The notes beneath the pieces are model-generated. The model had not been told where the DNA came from. It saw nothing but the letters and a program-made list of their open reading frames with translations, and searched no databases. DNA of 64,000 nucleotides. Source: Melieria omissa. Its lineage: Eukaryota; Arthropoda; Insecta; Diptera; Ulidiidae. The stretch's first letter is position 1. Every line of letters begins with the position of its first letter. This document shows positions 27,001-40,300 of the stretch, one piece after another. The stretch spans positions 112,052,163-112,116,162 of the forward strand of contig OZ020267.1 of assembly GCA_963971225.1 (NCBI GenBank). Reading direction: 5' to 3'. The translations under genes and the position numbers were made by a program.

Positions 27001-30000
27001 CGACCGACAAAACTTTCACTCTATAGGACGCTTATCTTGCCCGTGCTCCTCTATGGCGCTGAAGCATGGACAATGACACGAAACGACATAGCGGCCGTTG
27101 GAGTGTTCGAGAGGAAGATGCTTCGCAAAATCTTCGGCCCTGTTCCAATAACGAGCTGTATGAGCTGTATAAGGACATGGACGTAGCGCAGCGAATTAAC
27201 ATCCAGCGGCTACGCTGGCTCGGTCATGTCTGCCGCATGGACGACGAATCTCCGGCGAAAAAGGCATTCGATGCTATGGTTGGAGGTCGACGGCGAAGAG
27301 GGAGGCCGTGTCTCCGGTGGAAGGACCAAGTTGAAGAGGCCCTGTCATCTCTTGGTGTTACTAACTGGAGAAGGCGCGCGCAAAGCAGAGGCGCCTGGAG
27401 AGAAGTTTTGCGGCAGGCCGTAACCCGATAACGTGTTGTTATGGCCAGTTAAGTTAAGCCGCGTTAAAGCAGAAATGAAATCCTATCGAGCTATTAAATT
27501 CCCAAATCAATCAGATAAACAAAATGTAATAGCCAAAAGACCCGCTCGTAAACTTTATAACCACATTTTGACCAAATTTAATGGGTGCGTTATAATGAAT
27601 GATGAAACCTATACTAAACTTGACTTTAAACAACAACCAGAACAAAATTTGTATGCTTCAAAGAAACGGGGCAATGTTTCTTCAAGATATTAATAAAAAA
27701 ACTTGATAAATTTTTCAAAAAAGTGATGATTTGGCAAACTTTTTGCAGCTGTGGTCTGAAGAGAAGGGCATATGTGGCCTTGAGCGCTATGACGTCCGAA
27801 GTATACAGGAAGGAATGCTTGTAGAAACTTTTACTGCCTTTTATTGATCATCATCGTTCTTCAGAAAAGTTTTGGCCGAGCATTCATTATTCACAGGCAA
27901 CATTGAATTGGTATCAAGCCAATAGTGTCGATGTAGTGCCGAAAGATAGCAATCTACCAAATTGCCCAAATTTACGCCCAATTGAAAAATACTGGGTTAT
28001 TGTTTAAAACAAACGGCGCAGAAATGATGGTGATTTCAAAAACGCAGGATCAATGATTGTTAAGTGGAACAAGTTGGCTGCCCAAGTCACTAGATCGCAT
28101 GTTCAACGAGTAATGGAGAGCATCAAGAGAAATGCCCGCAAATTCATACATTCATCATACATACATTGTTTCCTTATTTGAATAACTGAATAAATATCCT
28201 TTTGTTTGAGATATAGAATATTATCGTATGCTTGTTTTTTCAAGAGATATAACCTCATTTGTGCGTACCAATTTTGAGTGAACAGTGCTTTACCAACCTT
28301 AATATTTTTCTAATCAAAGATCAAATTTCAAATCAGATAAACTGAATTATGGCCAATTGTGGTTTTCGGTAACCTCTCAGCTCAATATTAATTTCATCAG
28401 TGCTGCACACAGTGGGGTTATGGGGGTTCAAACCGCCCCCAAACACAAATATTACTGGTACAAAATATGGTTTCAAATGGTATTTGGCTCCAAAGTTGTA
28501 TGAAAACTTTCCTCCACTGGATTGCGTTAATTTTATTCACAGACTATGGTATAGCAGAAGGCCTAACAATGTCTTTCCCTATCCAGTAAAATATTTTAAC
28601 CTATCCTAACCTACACTGAAATGTTATAGTCCTCTTGGATCAAGGCATAAAATTCCGCTAAAATGAAAAACATAAACTTTGAATGCCGCAAATCATGATG
28701 AATCAATCAGACCTGGCTCACACCTACCCACCAAACATCGTAGACATCGCATTCGCTCGACCCCAATATCCCGTTCACATTAGCTGCTGTTGTCCTTAAC
28801 TACCAGCCTTACTTTTTTTTTAATAGAAATTCGGTTTTATGAAATGTCTGCAACATGGCAAAGCAAACACCATCAACGACGATATTTTCATGTTTGTATG
28901 TCGTAAAACTTTAACCCGAGTTTTACATTTCATTTGCTACCCATTTAAAATTTATGAGACGGAATGTGCTGACACAAAACCTGCCATCACCTTTTCCAGC
29001 GGCAGCGAATCGCACTATTCACAGATTTCCAAAACTCAATTACCAAACACGAATTGGCGCGCCAGTCGCACAAATCGCGCCGCACCGCAGGGCGTGCGGC
29101 CACAAAAGCGTACTTACGGCGCGCCGACAAGCTGCGCTCGAGTGGGGCAGCCCACAATGTACGATAATAAATAAGAAATAAAATGGCAAAGCCATAAAAG
29201 CGAAAGCGCCCGCCAAAACGACGACGCCAGCGATGATAATCCATCAAAATGCTGGCACACTGCGACATCTTTGTCGTTCGGCGCGCGTGCACCTTTCGCC
29301 CTGCGTTTAGCGGGCGCAAAAGTGCTCGCGGCTTCATTCTCAAGTTTTTGCATTTTCGCCTGCGCGGCGCAAGCATTATTGATTCGGCTTGCTCGGGCGC
29401 GCCGGAAATGTGCCGCGCGCATTCGCTCGCCGCGTCTCATTTCAATTTCTATTTCAATTTCAATTTCCAAAATCGCTGCCGGATATCTAAGAAATTATAA
29501 TTTTTACACGCTTCGCTGCGCGCGTCGTTCGTCGCTCGTCTCGTAGTTGTGCCTGTGCCTGCTGCGTGCTGCGTGGCGTGCGCGGCGCTAGTTTCGCGCG
29601 CCGATTTTCATTGAAATGCAAAGGCGTGTGCCTAATGGCTGGGGGCGGCTATATGCGCCGTCGGGTTGAAGGCGTCAATGGGTGGCGCGGGGCGAAGCTG
29701 GGTACTTACCATTACTGCGTTGCGTTTGAAATCCATGAAATTCTTCACCTCAGCTGCCAATTCGCGCAGCAAAATGATGCCATCCTTGCGCTTCACTTCG
29801 ATGTCGTTGTCCTTAAAGCGCTGCAAAAACAACAAAACAAATGAGCAAAATTAGTAAAGCAGTGGAAGAGGCGAGAAGGCTTTAAAATTTCGAAATACAC
29901 ATAAAAAACATACAAAATTATGAGATAAAAAAATGCTGTTTAAAAATTTGTAAAACAGTTTCTATGTTGTGAACCCAAAGCGAGTGTTTGTGGCTAATAC

Positions 30001-33000
30001 TTGAAATTGGAAAAAAAATCAAAAACTAAGGAAAATTTTTTATAAATTTGAATAAATACATGTCAAGTATTTCATTTCATCAAATACATTTCCATAGTAT
30101 TTTGATCTGATTTGTGTCAACTTGAAGACTTAACAGCTGCTGAATTTTTTTAATATTTTAAAATACTTTTTACTCTATTTTACTCTCTTATGTCTATGTT
30201 ATATTGATTTTGGTGCTAATCAATATAAGAAATCAAAGCACTAACACCAAACAACACTACGCCAAGTCACCCTTGCAGACATATATCGCACACGCACAAC
30301 AAAAGTGACACAACTCAAAATGTGATTTTTCAGGAAACGCAAAAAACTGTTTTTGAGGTAAATAAAAATTTTTTTTATAATAACGAATAGACCGTTCAGT
30401 CATCCTTACAGATTATGCTTTTTGATAAGTTACAAGCATTTTTTTTATTTTACACTAGAAAATCCAAAATTTTGAGTTGTGACTGTTTGATGATATTTTA
30501 ATTCAATAATTACGGAACTATTTCAAGTTATGCCACTTTTTGTGAATTTAATAATTATAAATGACAGTTAAAAAGTTGAAAGAAAAATTTTGAAAATTCA
30601 TAATTAATTTTAAAAATTAATAATCAATACAAAAATTTTCAGAATTTTGCTTAAAATTAACTTTAACAAAAATTTATTTCGTCAAAAGTGACACAATTTG
30701 AGTTAGGACTCTCTTGCATTGAGCTGCAGCAATCAAATAGCATCAAACTTCTGACATGAAGAGAGACCTAACTATATTTTTGTAACAGTTAATAACGACA
30801 AAATATACTGAGCTTTTGCTGATTGGTAGATTGATGCATTGTGCACAGCATTAACACATAAACCCGAAAATGAAAAATTTTGAGTTGTGTCACTTTTGTA
30901 GTGCGTGTGCGATATGTAGATATCTTTACTTATACACGCTTTCAAACATATACAAATAATTATGCTGGGAAATTTAAAATGATTACTGGTGTCGGCGCAA
31001 TGCCGAAAATTATCTCTCTCTCTCTCGAATAATGCTACAAATGAGGAAAATCCTCTAGCTGTGTTTGTGTGTGTGTGTGTGTGTGCCTTCTGACTGTGGC
31101 TGCGATTACAAGACAAGACAACAGAAATTATGCTGAAGACGAGAAATGACAGAAAATGTTCAGTCATTTCGCTTTGCCAATCCTTTCGCGGCGCTGCACT
31201 TCACTCCGCTCCACATCACCGCACAACAGTTCACCCTTCTTCGCAGTCCTCATACACACACACACACACACACAGTTCAGCGTTCTGTGCGCACTGTCGT
31301 AGTTTTGCATGTTTCATTTTTTGTGAATTAATTAGAAAACTTTTCTTAACTGCCACCAAAGCGCAGCCAAGACAGACAGACAGCTGAACACATGTACACA
31401 CACAGGCCCGCAGCTGACAGACAGACAAACAGTCAAATAGATAAAATACGTACACATAATCGCATTGCCAAATGCTGAGCATCCCGCCCCCTCGTCGCTC
31501 TAGTCCCACCAATTGAATGGCACGCACAGCCGAGCGCCGCTGTCAGCGCCCTCTGACGCGGAGTCACTGTGTCTGCGCTGTGTCTTGTGTCAGCGGTTAG
31601 AATTTACATACTACACACACACACACAGAAACACACAAACACTGAGTGGGGCCACACTTCAGGCTGCGAACAAGTGCGCTCGGCCGACTTTATGACTCGA
31701 AAGCAACCGAATGTAATCGTAGTCTGTTCGGTTCGGTTCTGTTCTGCTTGTACAATACGACGACTACATGTCGGCGTAATTACTTCAGCTGATGACTGAA
31801 ATTCTTCTTTAAATACTCTACGGAACAATGCTCATGAAATTTGTTTCAATTGAAGCATTCAATTCAATTCAATTCAATTGGCAAGAGATGGGTTGGTTTT
31901 TAAATAATTTAATATAAATGAAATAAAACGAAAAGAAAATAGAAAACTTCTTGCAGCGTAAGTTGGACAAGAGTCAAAAGCGCAGCACGCAATCCAATTG
32001 TGGCAGCCGTGAACCGTCATCACACAAAATATGAAATTAAATTTCACTTAATTAATTCCGACAAGTGACATTTTTGTCGCTACGCATTTTAATTGCTGCC
32101 ACCTGCTGTCCCCCCCACCGCTCAGCGACTTGCGCGATTTGCTCTCGCTTACAGCTTACAGCAGAAATCAGCGCATAAAGCAGCAGAAAAATGTTGTGTA
32201 AGTGGGAGGGAATGGTGGTTGCTCGAGGGACTTTGAAACATATTGAGAAATGGCAAAGTTTTTCTACTTACAAGCCAAAAATCTGTGACAACGACAACGA
32301 CTCCAGGGAGAGCTGACGATCGTTGGCGTCGCCAGCATTAGTGGCAACAGCCAGCAGCAGTAACACGCCATCGCCATTGCCATCGTCATTATTAGCTCTG
32401 TCATAATCGTGATTGCGTATACGCGCCGTTGGGCGCCGCAGCTCCCTGCCAGCTGTATGTGTTGCACGCTGCAGTGGGACATGTTTGACTGTGTGTGTGT
32501 GCGCGTTTGAATGCAACTTACATACTGTGCACACAGAGAGAAGTTGTAAGAACTTCTTTTTTGCACAAAAGACAACGCAAGACAGTGCAACTGCAAATGG
32601 GACGCAAAAGAGGCAAAAGACACATTTCTTAATTTGAAGTTTTCCATTGCATTGCAACTTGCATTGCTGCTGGGTTGGTTGGTTGGATTGTTTTTTTTTT
32701 CCTATTACTTATGCAACATTTTGTTGCAGGCATTGTTGCAGTAGCTGCAGCAGGAGGTGTGCTCCGTGCAAGAAAATTGTGCGTTTGCTGCGCTGAAGGA
32801 GAAGCAGTGCCCACACAATGTTTCGTTGCGTGGCTGCCACCGCACTCTGGCACATTGTTTGCATAACTATGTACAAGTGTCAGTGTATGTATACAGTATT
32901 TGCATGCATGTGTTGGCAGTACATAAAACATTTTATGGCAGCTTGTAGTCTGCGCTTTGATCTTAGTGATTGTGCGGTGAGCAGAGCGAAAAGTCAGGGA

Positions 33001-36000
33001 ACGGCCTCAAGGCAGATGGGAACTGCAACAACAAGAATAACAGCAAACTAATGTCGAAGATGGAGCGAAATACGAGCGACAGATTGAAAAAATAAAACAA
33101 AAAGTGGTAAGAAGCAAAAGCAGTGGAAAATAATACCAAAATATATATTGAGAAAAAGAAAGAGAGTGAAACTAAGTATTTTATGTTATCCCAGTACCAG
33201 TTATATTCAAAATATGAAACTTAAAGTGAACAATTTTCATTGATTCTTTCTTATAGAGAAAGAAGAAGAAGAACCATTGGCTACAAAAATACCAAAAAAG
33301 CGCATAGTTGTTGGGTAACTGGAGAAGATCCAGCCAAGTTTCGAACCACAACACACCGAAAAACCCCAAAACCAAATGAAGCCAACTCTCTGGAGTGAAA
33401 CTTACAACTTAAGGCAATGCTGGTAGAAAGTTTTTCATATTGTGGTTGCCATTGCAACTTATAAATTTCCTGTATGTAGTGGAAGCAACAAGAAATTACA
33501 ATAAGAACAGCCAAGACAGCAGCAGCAGCAGGAATACTTGCAGCCAGCGTTGCAGCAACAATAAGTAAACGTATGCGCCGGGTAATTCGCGATGCCATTC
33601 TGCAGGCACACACACACACACGCAACCATATAAAATCGCACTGAAATTCATATAAACCCAAAGTGGAGCAAGGACGCCAGGCTGTGTGTGAGTGAGTGTG
33701 CGCTTCCCTTTAGGTGCCTCAGCATTGGTGCGTGTGTGTGTGTGTGATGCCACTACTTGGCTTCCAGTTCCACTTTGCCTGGCCATGTGTGTGCGTACTC
33801 CCGCGGCTACTTATTGCCCACACTTTTGACAGCGCTACGCGGGCAACGCAACGGTTTTAACAATGCCAAAGTATGAGGTGCAGCAACTTGTAACGAAAAG
33901 GATTTCACACACATTCCATTGCAATACGCCAAGTCATTTTATGACTTCCCCAAAGTGTAGCCCAACTGTCACCTGTCGCCAGTCGCCGTGTTCATCTGTC
34001 AGCAGTTCACAGTTGCGTATAAATGATTAAATCTTCACACATTCGCACATAACAAACCCTAGAAAGCGCTTCACTGCTCTTCTCTTCTTTTCTCCTCTCC
34101 ACTCTCCACTTTGCCACATGACTTTTACCGCATTGCGATCTTCCTTGTGTCACTCCACAACTTAACGCCTTCACATCACCTGTCTTTGTCGCTTGTCGTG
34201 TAAATCATTTAGTGTGTCGGTCGATTGCACTTTTTCGTTTTTCATACATCTAACTCGCTCTCACATACAGTTTGTTCCTCTTTGTACATTCCTGCGTTCT
34301 CGCTCATTAGTGTCGCACAACTTGAGTGAAATGAAGATGCAATGTGCTAATTAGATTTTAATGAAGATATGAATGCATTTTACGCGCAAAATGAAGTTTT
34401 TTCAGGTGCTTATGCGAAAACGACACCATTTTGTATAATAAAATGCAATGTTATTGTGGCTGTTAACCAGAGCGTTTTGAGTGTTGCTTTGAATTGGTTT
34501 TTTGTTTGTTTTTCATGCCAATCTGTTTGCTAGTGTAGAATTTTTTTCAACTATTGGACCATCTTTGGACTGTTTAAGCTAATGTCCTGCATGAATATAT
34601 TCATTTTGGCGACTACACTACTGTACATACTGTACGGGTACTTGGTATTCGAAGAATGTGTACAACGAAACGAATAGAAACGAGAACCAGGGAGCGTCGC
34701 TTCTCGTTTCTATTCGTATTCCGTGAGAAGCGAATACTGCAGTTCTCGTATTCGGTAACCGAGAACTTTGCGAAGTATTCGAAGATCAACAGTTTCATCA
34801 AATATTTTTATGCGCAGTATGTCACTTTTCCATGTGTATACTTGTGGTGCGGTTGAAGTGGCTTATTAGTTAATACGCAAAATGGAAATTATTGAAGAAA
34901 GTAGCATAACAAATTAATAAATATTAATATACAACATAAATATCTCTAAATAATATTAGGAATATAAATAGAAAGGAATATAAAACAAGTATATTCTAAT
35001 ATTCAAGCAGTTTGTACTATTATCCGAATACTTTTGTCCTCGTTTTCCCGCTTCGAGCGAATATGAATAAATAGTGTACGTCTTCTCATTTCTGCTCGGA
35101 GCTTACTCGTACTCGAAGAGAGCTGTACTCGTATTCATTCGGACCGGTCCGCAAAGATGAAGTGAAGTGTTCTATTCTATTCAAAAGCATTTGAATATTT
35201 TCGAATAGCAAAAATGCATACTCGTGCAGGACTCTAGTTTGAACCATCAAAGCTTTCATTTCTGTACTTGTTGAAACACCCAATCTGAAATCAAATTGTT
35301 GAATCTCAGAAGCTTAAGTGGATATTTCTAGACCTCCTAAGAGTAAATCTATGAATATATCTGAATATTTTGAACCTTTAAGTCTGTGAACCACAAACCT
35401 ATGAACTTCTTAAAATTAAAATTTGAACCTTGTTGAATCTCGTAATCTAAAATCTTCTCTTACATCTCTTGAGTTTATTTTCATTTATAGCCGACGCTGC
35501 AACATCCTAAGCTTAAATCTCTTAACTTTTTACACCTCGCCAATATAATCTAAACTTTTTAAATGTATGCACCCTAAACCTGTGGGCTACATGAATCTTT
35601 CAAACTTAAATTTAAACGTTTGAACCTTATTGAACCTTAAAAACTCGAATCTTTTAATAAATCTCTTTATTCATCTTAAAATGTGCGAATCCGATTCTGC
35701 AACGTTCTAAGCTTAGATCGCTTTACTTTTGAAATGTCTTTAACCCATTACTGCCTGTATATATCAGGTGTACAACTTTGCTTCCGCCGTTTTCCGATAG
35801 GTGGCTGTACCGGCTGAGGGCTGGTTGAAATACATAGATGGTAATGCCTTTAAAGTGAGTGTGGACAGTGCCTAACGAATTGTCATCGCCGTTTCAGTGA
35901 CAGTTGTTCTTGTTTTCGTATTATTCACGCTCGAAAATGTCCGTTTATGTGCCCAATTCTCGCCATTTGCGGGAAGTTTTACTTTTCTGTTACAATTCGA

Positions 36001-37330
36001 AAAAAAATGCAGCTGAAGCGCATCGAATGCTCTCAGAAACTTACGGTGATGCTGCTCTGAGTGAAAGAACGTGTCGGGAGTGGTTTCAACGTTTTAAAAA
36101 TATCAAGAGCGACATGACAAAGTCATCCTCCAACACGACAATGCTCGGCCTCACGTCGCAAAAGTGGTCAAAAAGTACCTGGAAACGCTGAAATGGGAAG
36201 TCTTGCCCCACCCGCCGTATTCCCCAGATGTCGCCCCTTCTGACTTCCACCTATTCCGTTCGATGGCACACGGCCTGGCAGATCAACATTTTCAATCCTT
36301 CGAAGAATTGGAAAAATGGATTGCTTCATGGATAGCGTCAAAAGAGGACTCCTTTTTTCGAGCCGGGATCCGAAAATTGCCGGAAAGATGGGAGAAAGTT
36401 GTCGCTAGCGACGGACAATACTTTGAATAATACATCTGTAAGCACTTTTTCGCAATAAAGCTTTTAATTTTGGAAAAAAAACGGCGGAAGCAAAGTTGTA
36501 CACCTGATAGTTCTGGCCAGCGAATTTTTGTCTAAATTTACATACGTTGGTAAGGGGTTCTTAGAATAGTTATACACAAAAATTCAGGTATCTACCTGAT
36601 ATAGCCCCTGAGATCTAGAGGGGGTGAAATTTCAACCATCCTGGTGCCGGACGGGTTAAATTTCACCCCTTTCTGGAAAATCATTCATTGAAAACAGGTA
36701 GATTGTACAAGCAATACCAACAATTCACAGAAGATATGCAGTTCACTGAACTAATATACGGTTTTCCAACAACAGGTATTATTTTGAATCACCGGGTATT
36801 TTGGTAGCTGTCACTTTTGAAGCTTTTATTCTTTGACATTTGACAAGTAAAAATTACGCCATTACTAAAAATGGAACGATATACGCTTCAACAACGCATT
36901 GAAATTATTAAAATTCACTACAAAAATGGTGAAAATCTTGCAGTCACAGTTCGCAACACTAAAGCATTTTTGGGTCGTCGTGAAGCACCTTGTCGGACCG
37001 CAATACAGAAATTGGTGAAAAAATTCGAGCTGTTGGGACAAGTTCCTCTTTATTATGAAATAAACATCCGATCATTTATTTCAAACAATGGCATTTTTCT
37101 TTGAATACCAAAATAACACCTCTTGTTGGAAAACCCTATATAAAGCCAAAAATTCCTAAACATTTTCTTATAAATTTAAAATTTCTAAACATTGCACACC
37201 TCTCGCCTGTGTCATCGTAAAACTTCACTTTACATGTCACCACACTAAAGCAGCGCAGCGAAAATCCATCTTCTCCGTTAACGCTGCTGAAAGGAAGCAT
37301 TTAAATTTGCACAATTCCAGAATTTAACTG

Positions 37331-37368
<38 letters not shown>

Positions 37369-40300
37369 GTGCGTAAGTACTCGCAGCTTGTACTCGCAGC
37401 AACATGGCAGGAATGCCGACTCATCTTCGGCACAATGCAACATTGTCACAATTTTTCATTTGACAGTTGGTTGTCCTTCAATTTATTACAAAAAAAATTA
37501 AATTAAAAAAAACAAAATACCAACAAAAAAAAAACACACACACCATGAGTGCGGCAGCGGAAGCAAAAAAAAATGAAATGAATGAAAAAGAAAACGGAAA
37601 AATAAAAATAAAAGGAAGCAAAGTACTGCAAGAAGAAAGGAAGGGAAAGCGAGCGAAAAAATAATAAAATGTAAAACAAATGGTAAATGAATAGCATATC
37701 GCATACACACACACACACTGCGAGTTGACACCGTTTCGCCTAACACGCATACACTCAAACAAAGCCAACACACACACACACAGAGACACGTAGTCAGTCA
37801 GCTGCACACCTACATGACTGCTGTTAGAGAAGCTCTATAGTGTCTGATGGCACAGCTTTTCTGGCTGGTTAGGCTGCTGTGCCAATGGCGGCGACGGCAG
37901 CGGCAGCGGCAACTGCAAGCTGACAGGCAATGCGAACTGTAGCAGAAACATTGGGTATGCAGCTAGCAGCACCGCTGGCACTCACACACGCAGATACACA
38001 CACACACATTTAAAATTTACATTGTATGGCGCAGCAACAAGAGCAGCAAGCAGACAGACAGCGCACTTCAATATGCGCGAGCAGTGGCAAACGTTGATGA
38101 GGGCGATAATGTTGATGCTTATGATGTTGCTGATGGTAATAGCGATGGTGATGGCGATGGCACTTGCAAGTGGTCCGCTCGCTGGCTGGCTGGCTGGTTG
38201 TTTAGTTAGTTGGTTAGGTGCTCGGTTGACTCGTATTGGTTTTGCTGTTAGCTGTTGCCAGTGGGTGTTTGTGGCCGCTGCAATATGGGTCACGCCCACC
38301 AACTTTTCCTCAATATTGAACGCTATTGAACGCTAATGCGGCAACAGTGCGCTGCGCATATAAAAATAAAAAAATATAAAAAATCTTAATATTGAACAAA
38401 AATTGGTATAAATACACATATATGTATTGAACGATCCAATATATATTTGATGGCTCAATTTTATGGTCCATTCGTGCATATTATCTTGATTGATGTAAGC
38501 TAAACGCTGCTTTGAAGGCAGTGCAGAGACTCAAGTCACTTCAAAACACCCACAATTTAATGAGTTTCATAAACAACAACAACAACAACTACCAATTAAC
38601 CTCACAACTTTTCAATGCGCGCTTAAATTAGTCTTCAAGATTACTTATACTGACTCGCTGACTTTGCACGCAGCGCTCTCACGCTGCTTGTGATTCATGC
38701 GAGATTTTGATGCCGGCGTTCTTAATTAGAATTCGCAGCGGCCAAATTTAAATAATAAAATAATTTATGTGCACATGTAACACGAAGTGGCACCATCACA
38801 GTGACAGTGGCACAGTGCGACATTGCTGGCTGCGCGCAAGCGTGTCCGTGTGCTTGTGGGTGGATTGGTGGTTCGGCGGTGTGCAGCTGGTTAAATGACA
38901 GGGCCAGACGTAAATATTTGCATAAGCAGAAGTGGCGTATGGTGAAAATGCGTCGCTCATGGCCACAATGCAGTGGCCACGTCACGCCACCGCACAGTGA
39001 TTCGTTCCATAGACAACATTCAAAAAATGTATGGTCTCAGAATTTAAAGATTTTGATGTCATTTGAAAGAAAAAACTCCAACTAAGAAAACTCCAAAAAA
39101 TCTGTGCAAAAAATTAATTAGTGTCTGTGCAAAAGCGGCTCAAAGGTGAAACTTTTTTCTCCAAAAAATTGAAACTCATATTTTCTGTTTTTTAGTCTAA
39201 TGAGTAAAAAAAATTTAAAAAATACATGGCTACCAAGAAGTTGCTTAAGCTTTCAATATAGGTTAAGAAACGATGTGGCTATTTTCGATTTTAATGTTTT
39301 CTCAAAATTTGCAAAGCTGAGGCTTTTACATCACTTTTAAATCACAATATTTTTCCAAATTAAAAATCTGAAAATTGGCAAAACTTAGAGGAAAATATCT
39401 AAAAAATATGTGAAAGTATGTTCCTGGATTTTTTTTATTTTAAGAAGCATTCTTTCTTTGTCGGATAATGTAATTACATCCTCCGATATCTTGCGATTTC
39501 AGAAAATAATTCAATTTGAAAAGTGGTCTTAACACGTATTTTTTGACAAAATTTCTTTTATTTGTGCCTAAAAGTATGCAATCAGCACGAAAAATAATAA
39601 AATCTGCAAAAATGCAAAACATACATCTATTACTATTGTTTTTATTGCAAAACTAAAGGGTCCTAAGACAGTTTTTGTTACTGGTTGCAATAATCAATGT
39701 TGACGTTATGGATTAAATGTAAAATCTGAAAAATCTAGCCAACACACTTGGTGCTATAGCTAACCAAAAATGACGAAAATTGCAAAATTTAGTCTCAGGC
39801 ATTGCCAAACTACAAAAGTTTAAGAAAAACAAAATGGAGATTTCAATTCAGCAGACCATGCTTAACTGGTATACCTATATATATATTTTATGAAGAACGG
39901 ACCACTTCTTCTAATTTTGTCCCGCGGTTGTATGGAGTCGAATCACTGTGCACCGGTCCAACTTCGCAGCAGCCCAACAGCCACACAGACCACACATCGC
40001 ATCGCACATCGTCGGCGCCATTGAATTGCTCGCATGGGACGCGTTGATTTACGATCTGGCAGTGCCCCACCTGCCGCTTGCATGGCCAATGCCGGTGTTG
40101 GCATTGCGCGCTGCACTGGGCAGCTGACATTGTTGTTGCTGTCTCGGTGTCTGCGTTGTTATCGTTCAGTACTAGTTTGGCGTTTTTATTGTTGTATGGC
40201 AGATTTCGAAGATTGTTGTAGTAGCACAAAATTATCCACATATTAGAAATTGTTAACAACTTTGGCAACTTTCATGTCGGGAAGTAGAAGCTGGTCAAGG

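Noticed and set aside
28987..29376. 129-codon Arg-rich minus-strand frame with a hydrophobic segment
   Set aside because: It overlaps the candidate alternative exon but ends out of phase with exon 4, and its Arg-rich content follows from GC-rich DNA.
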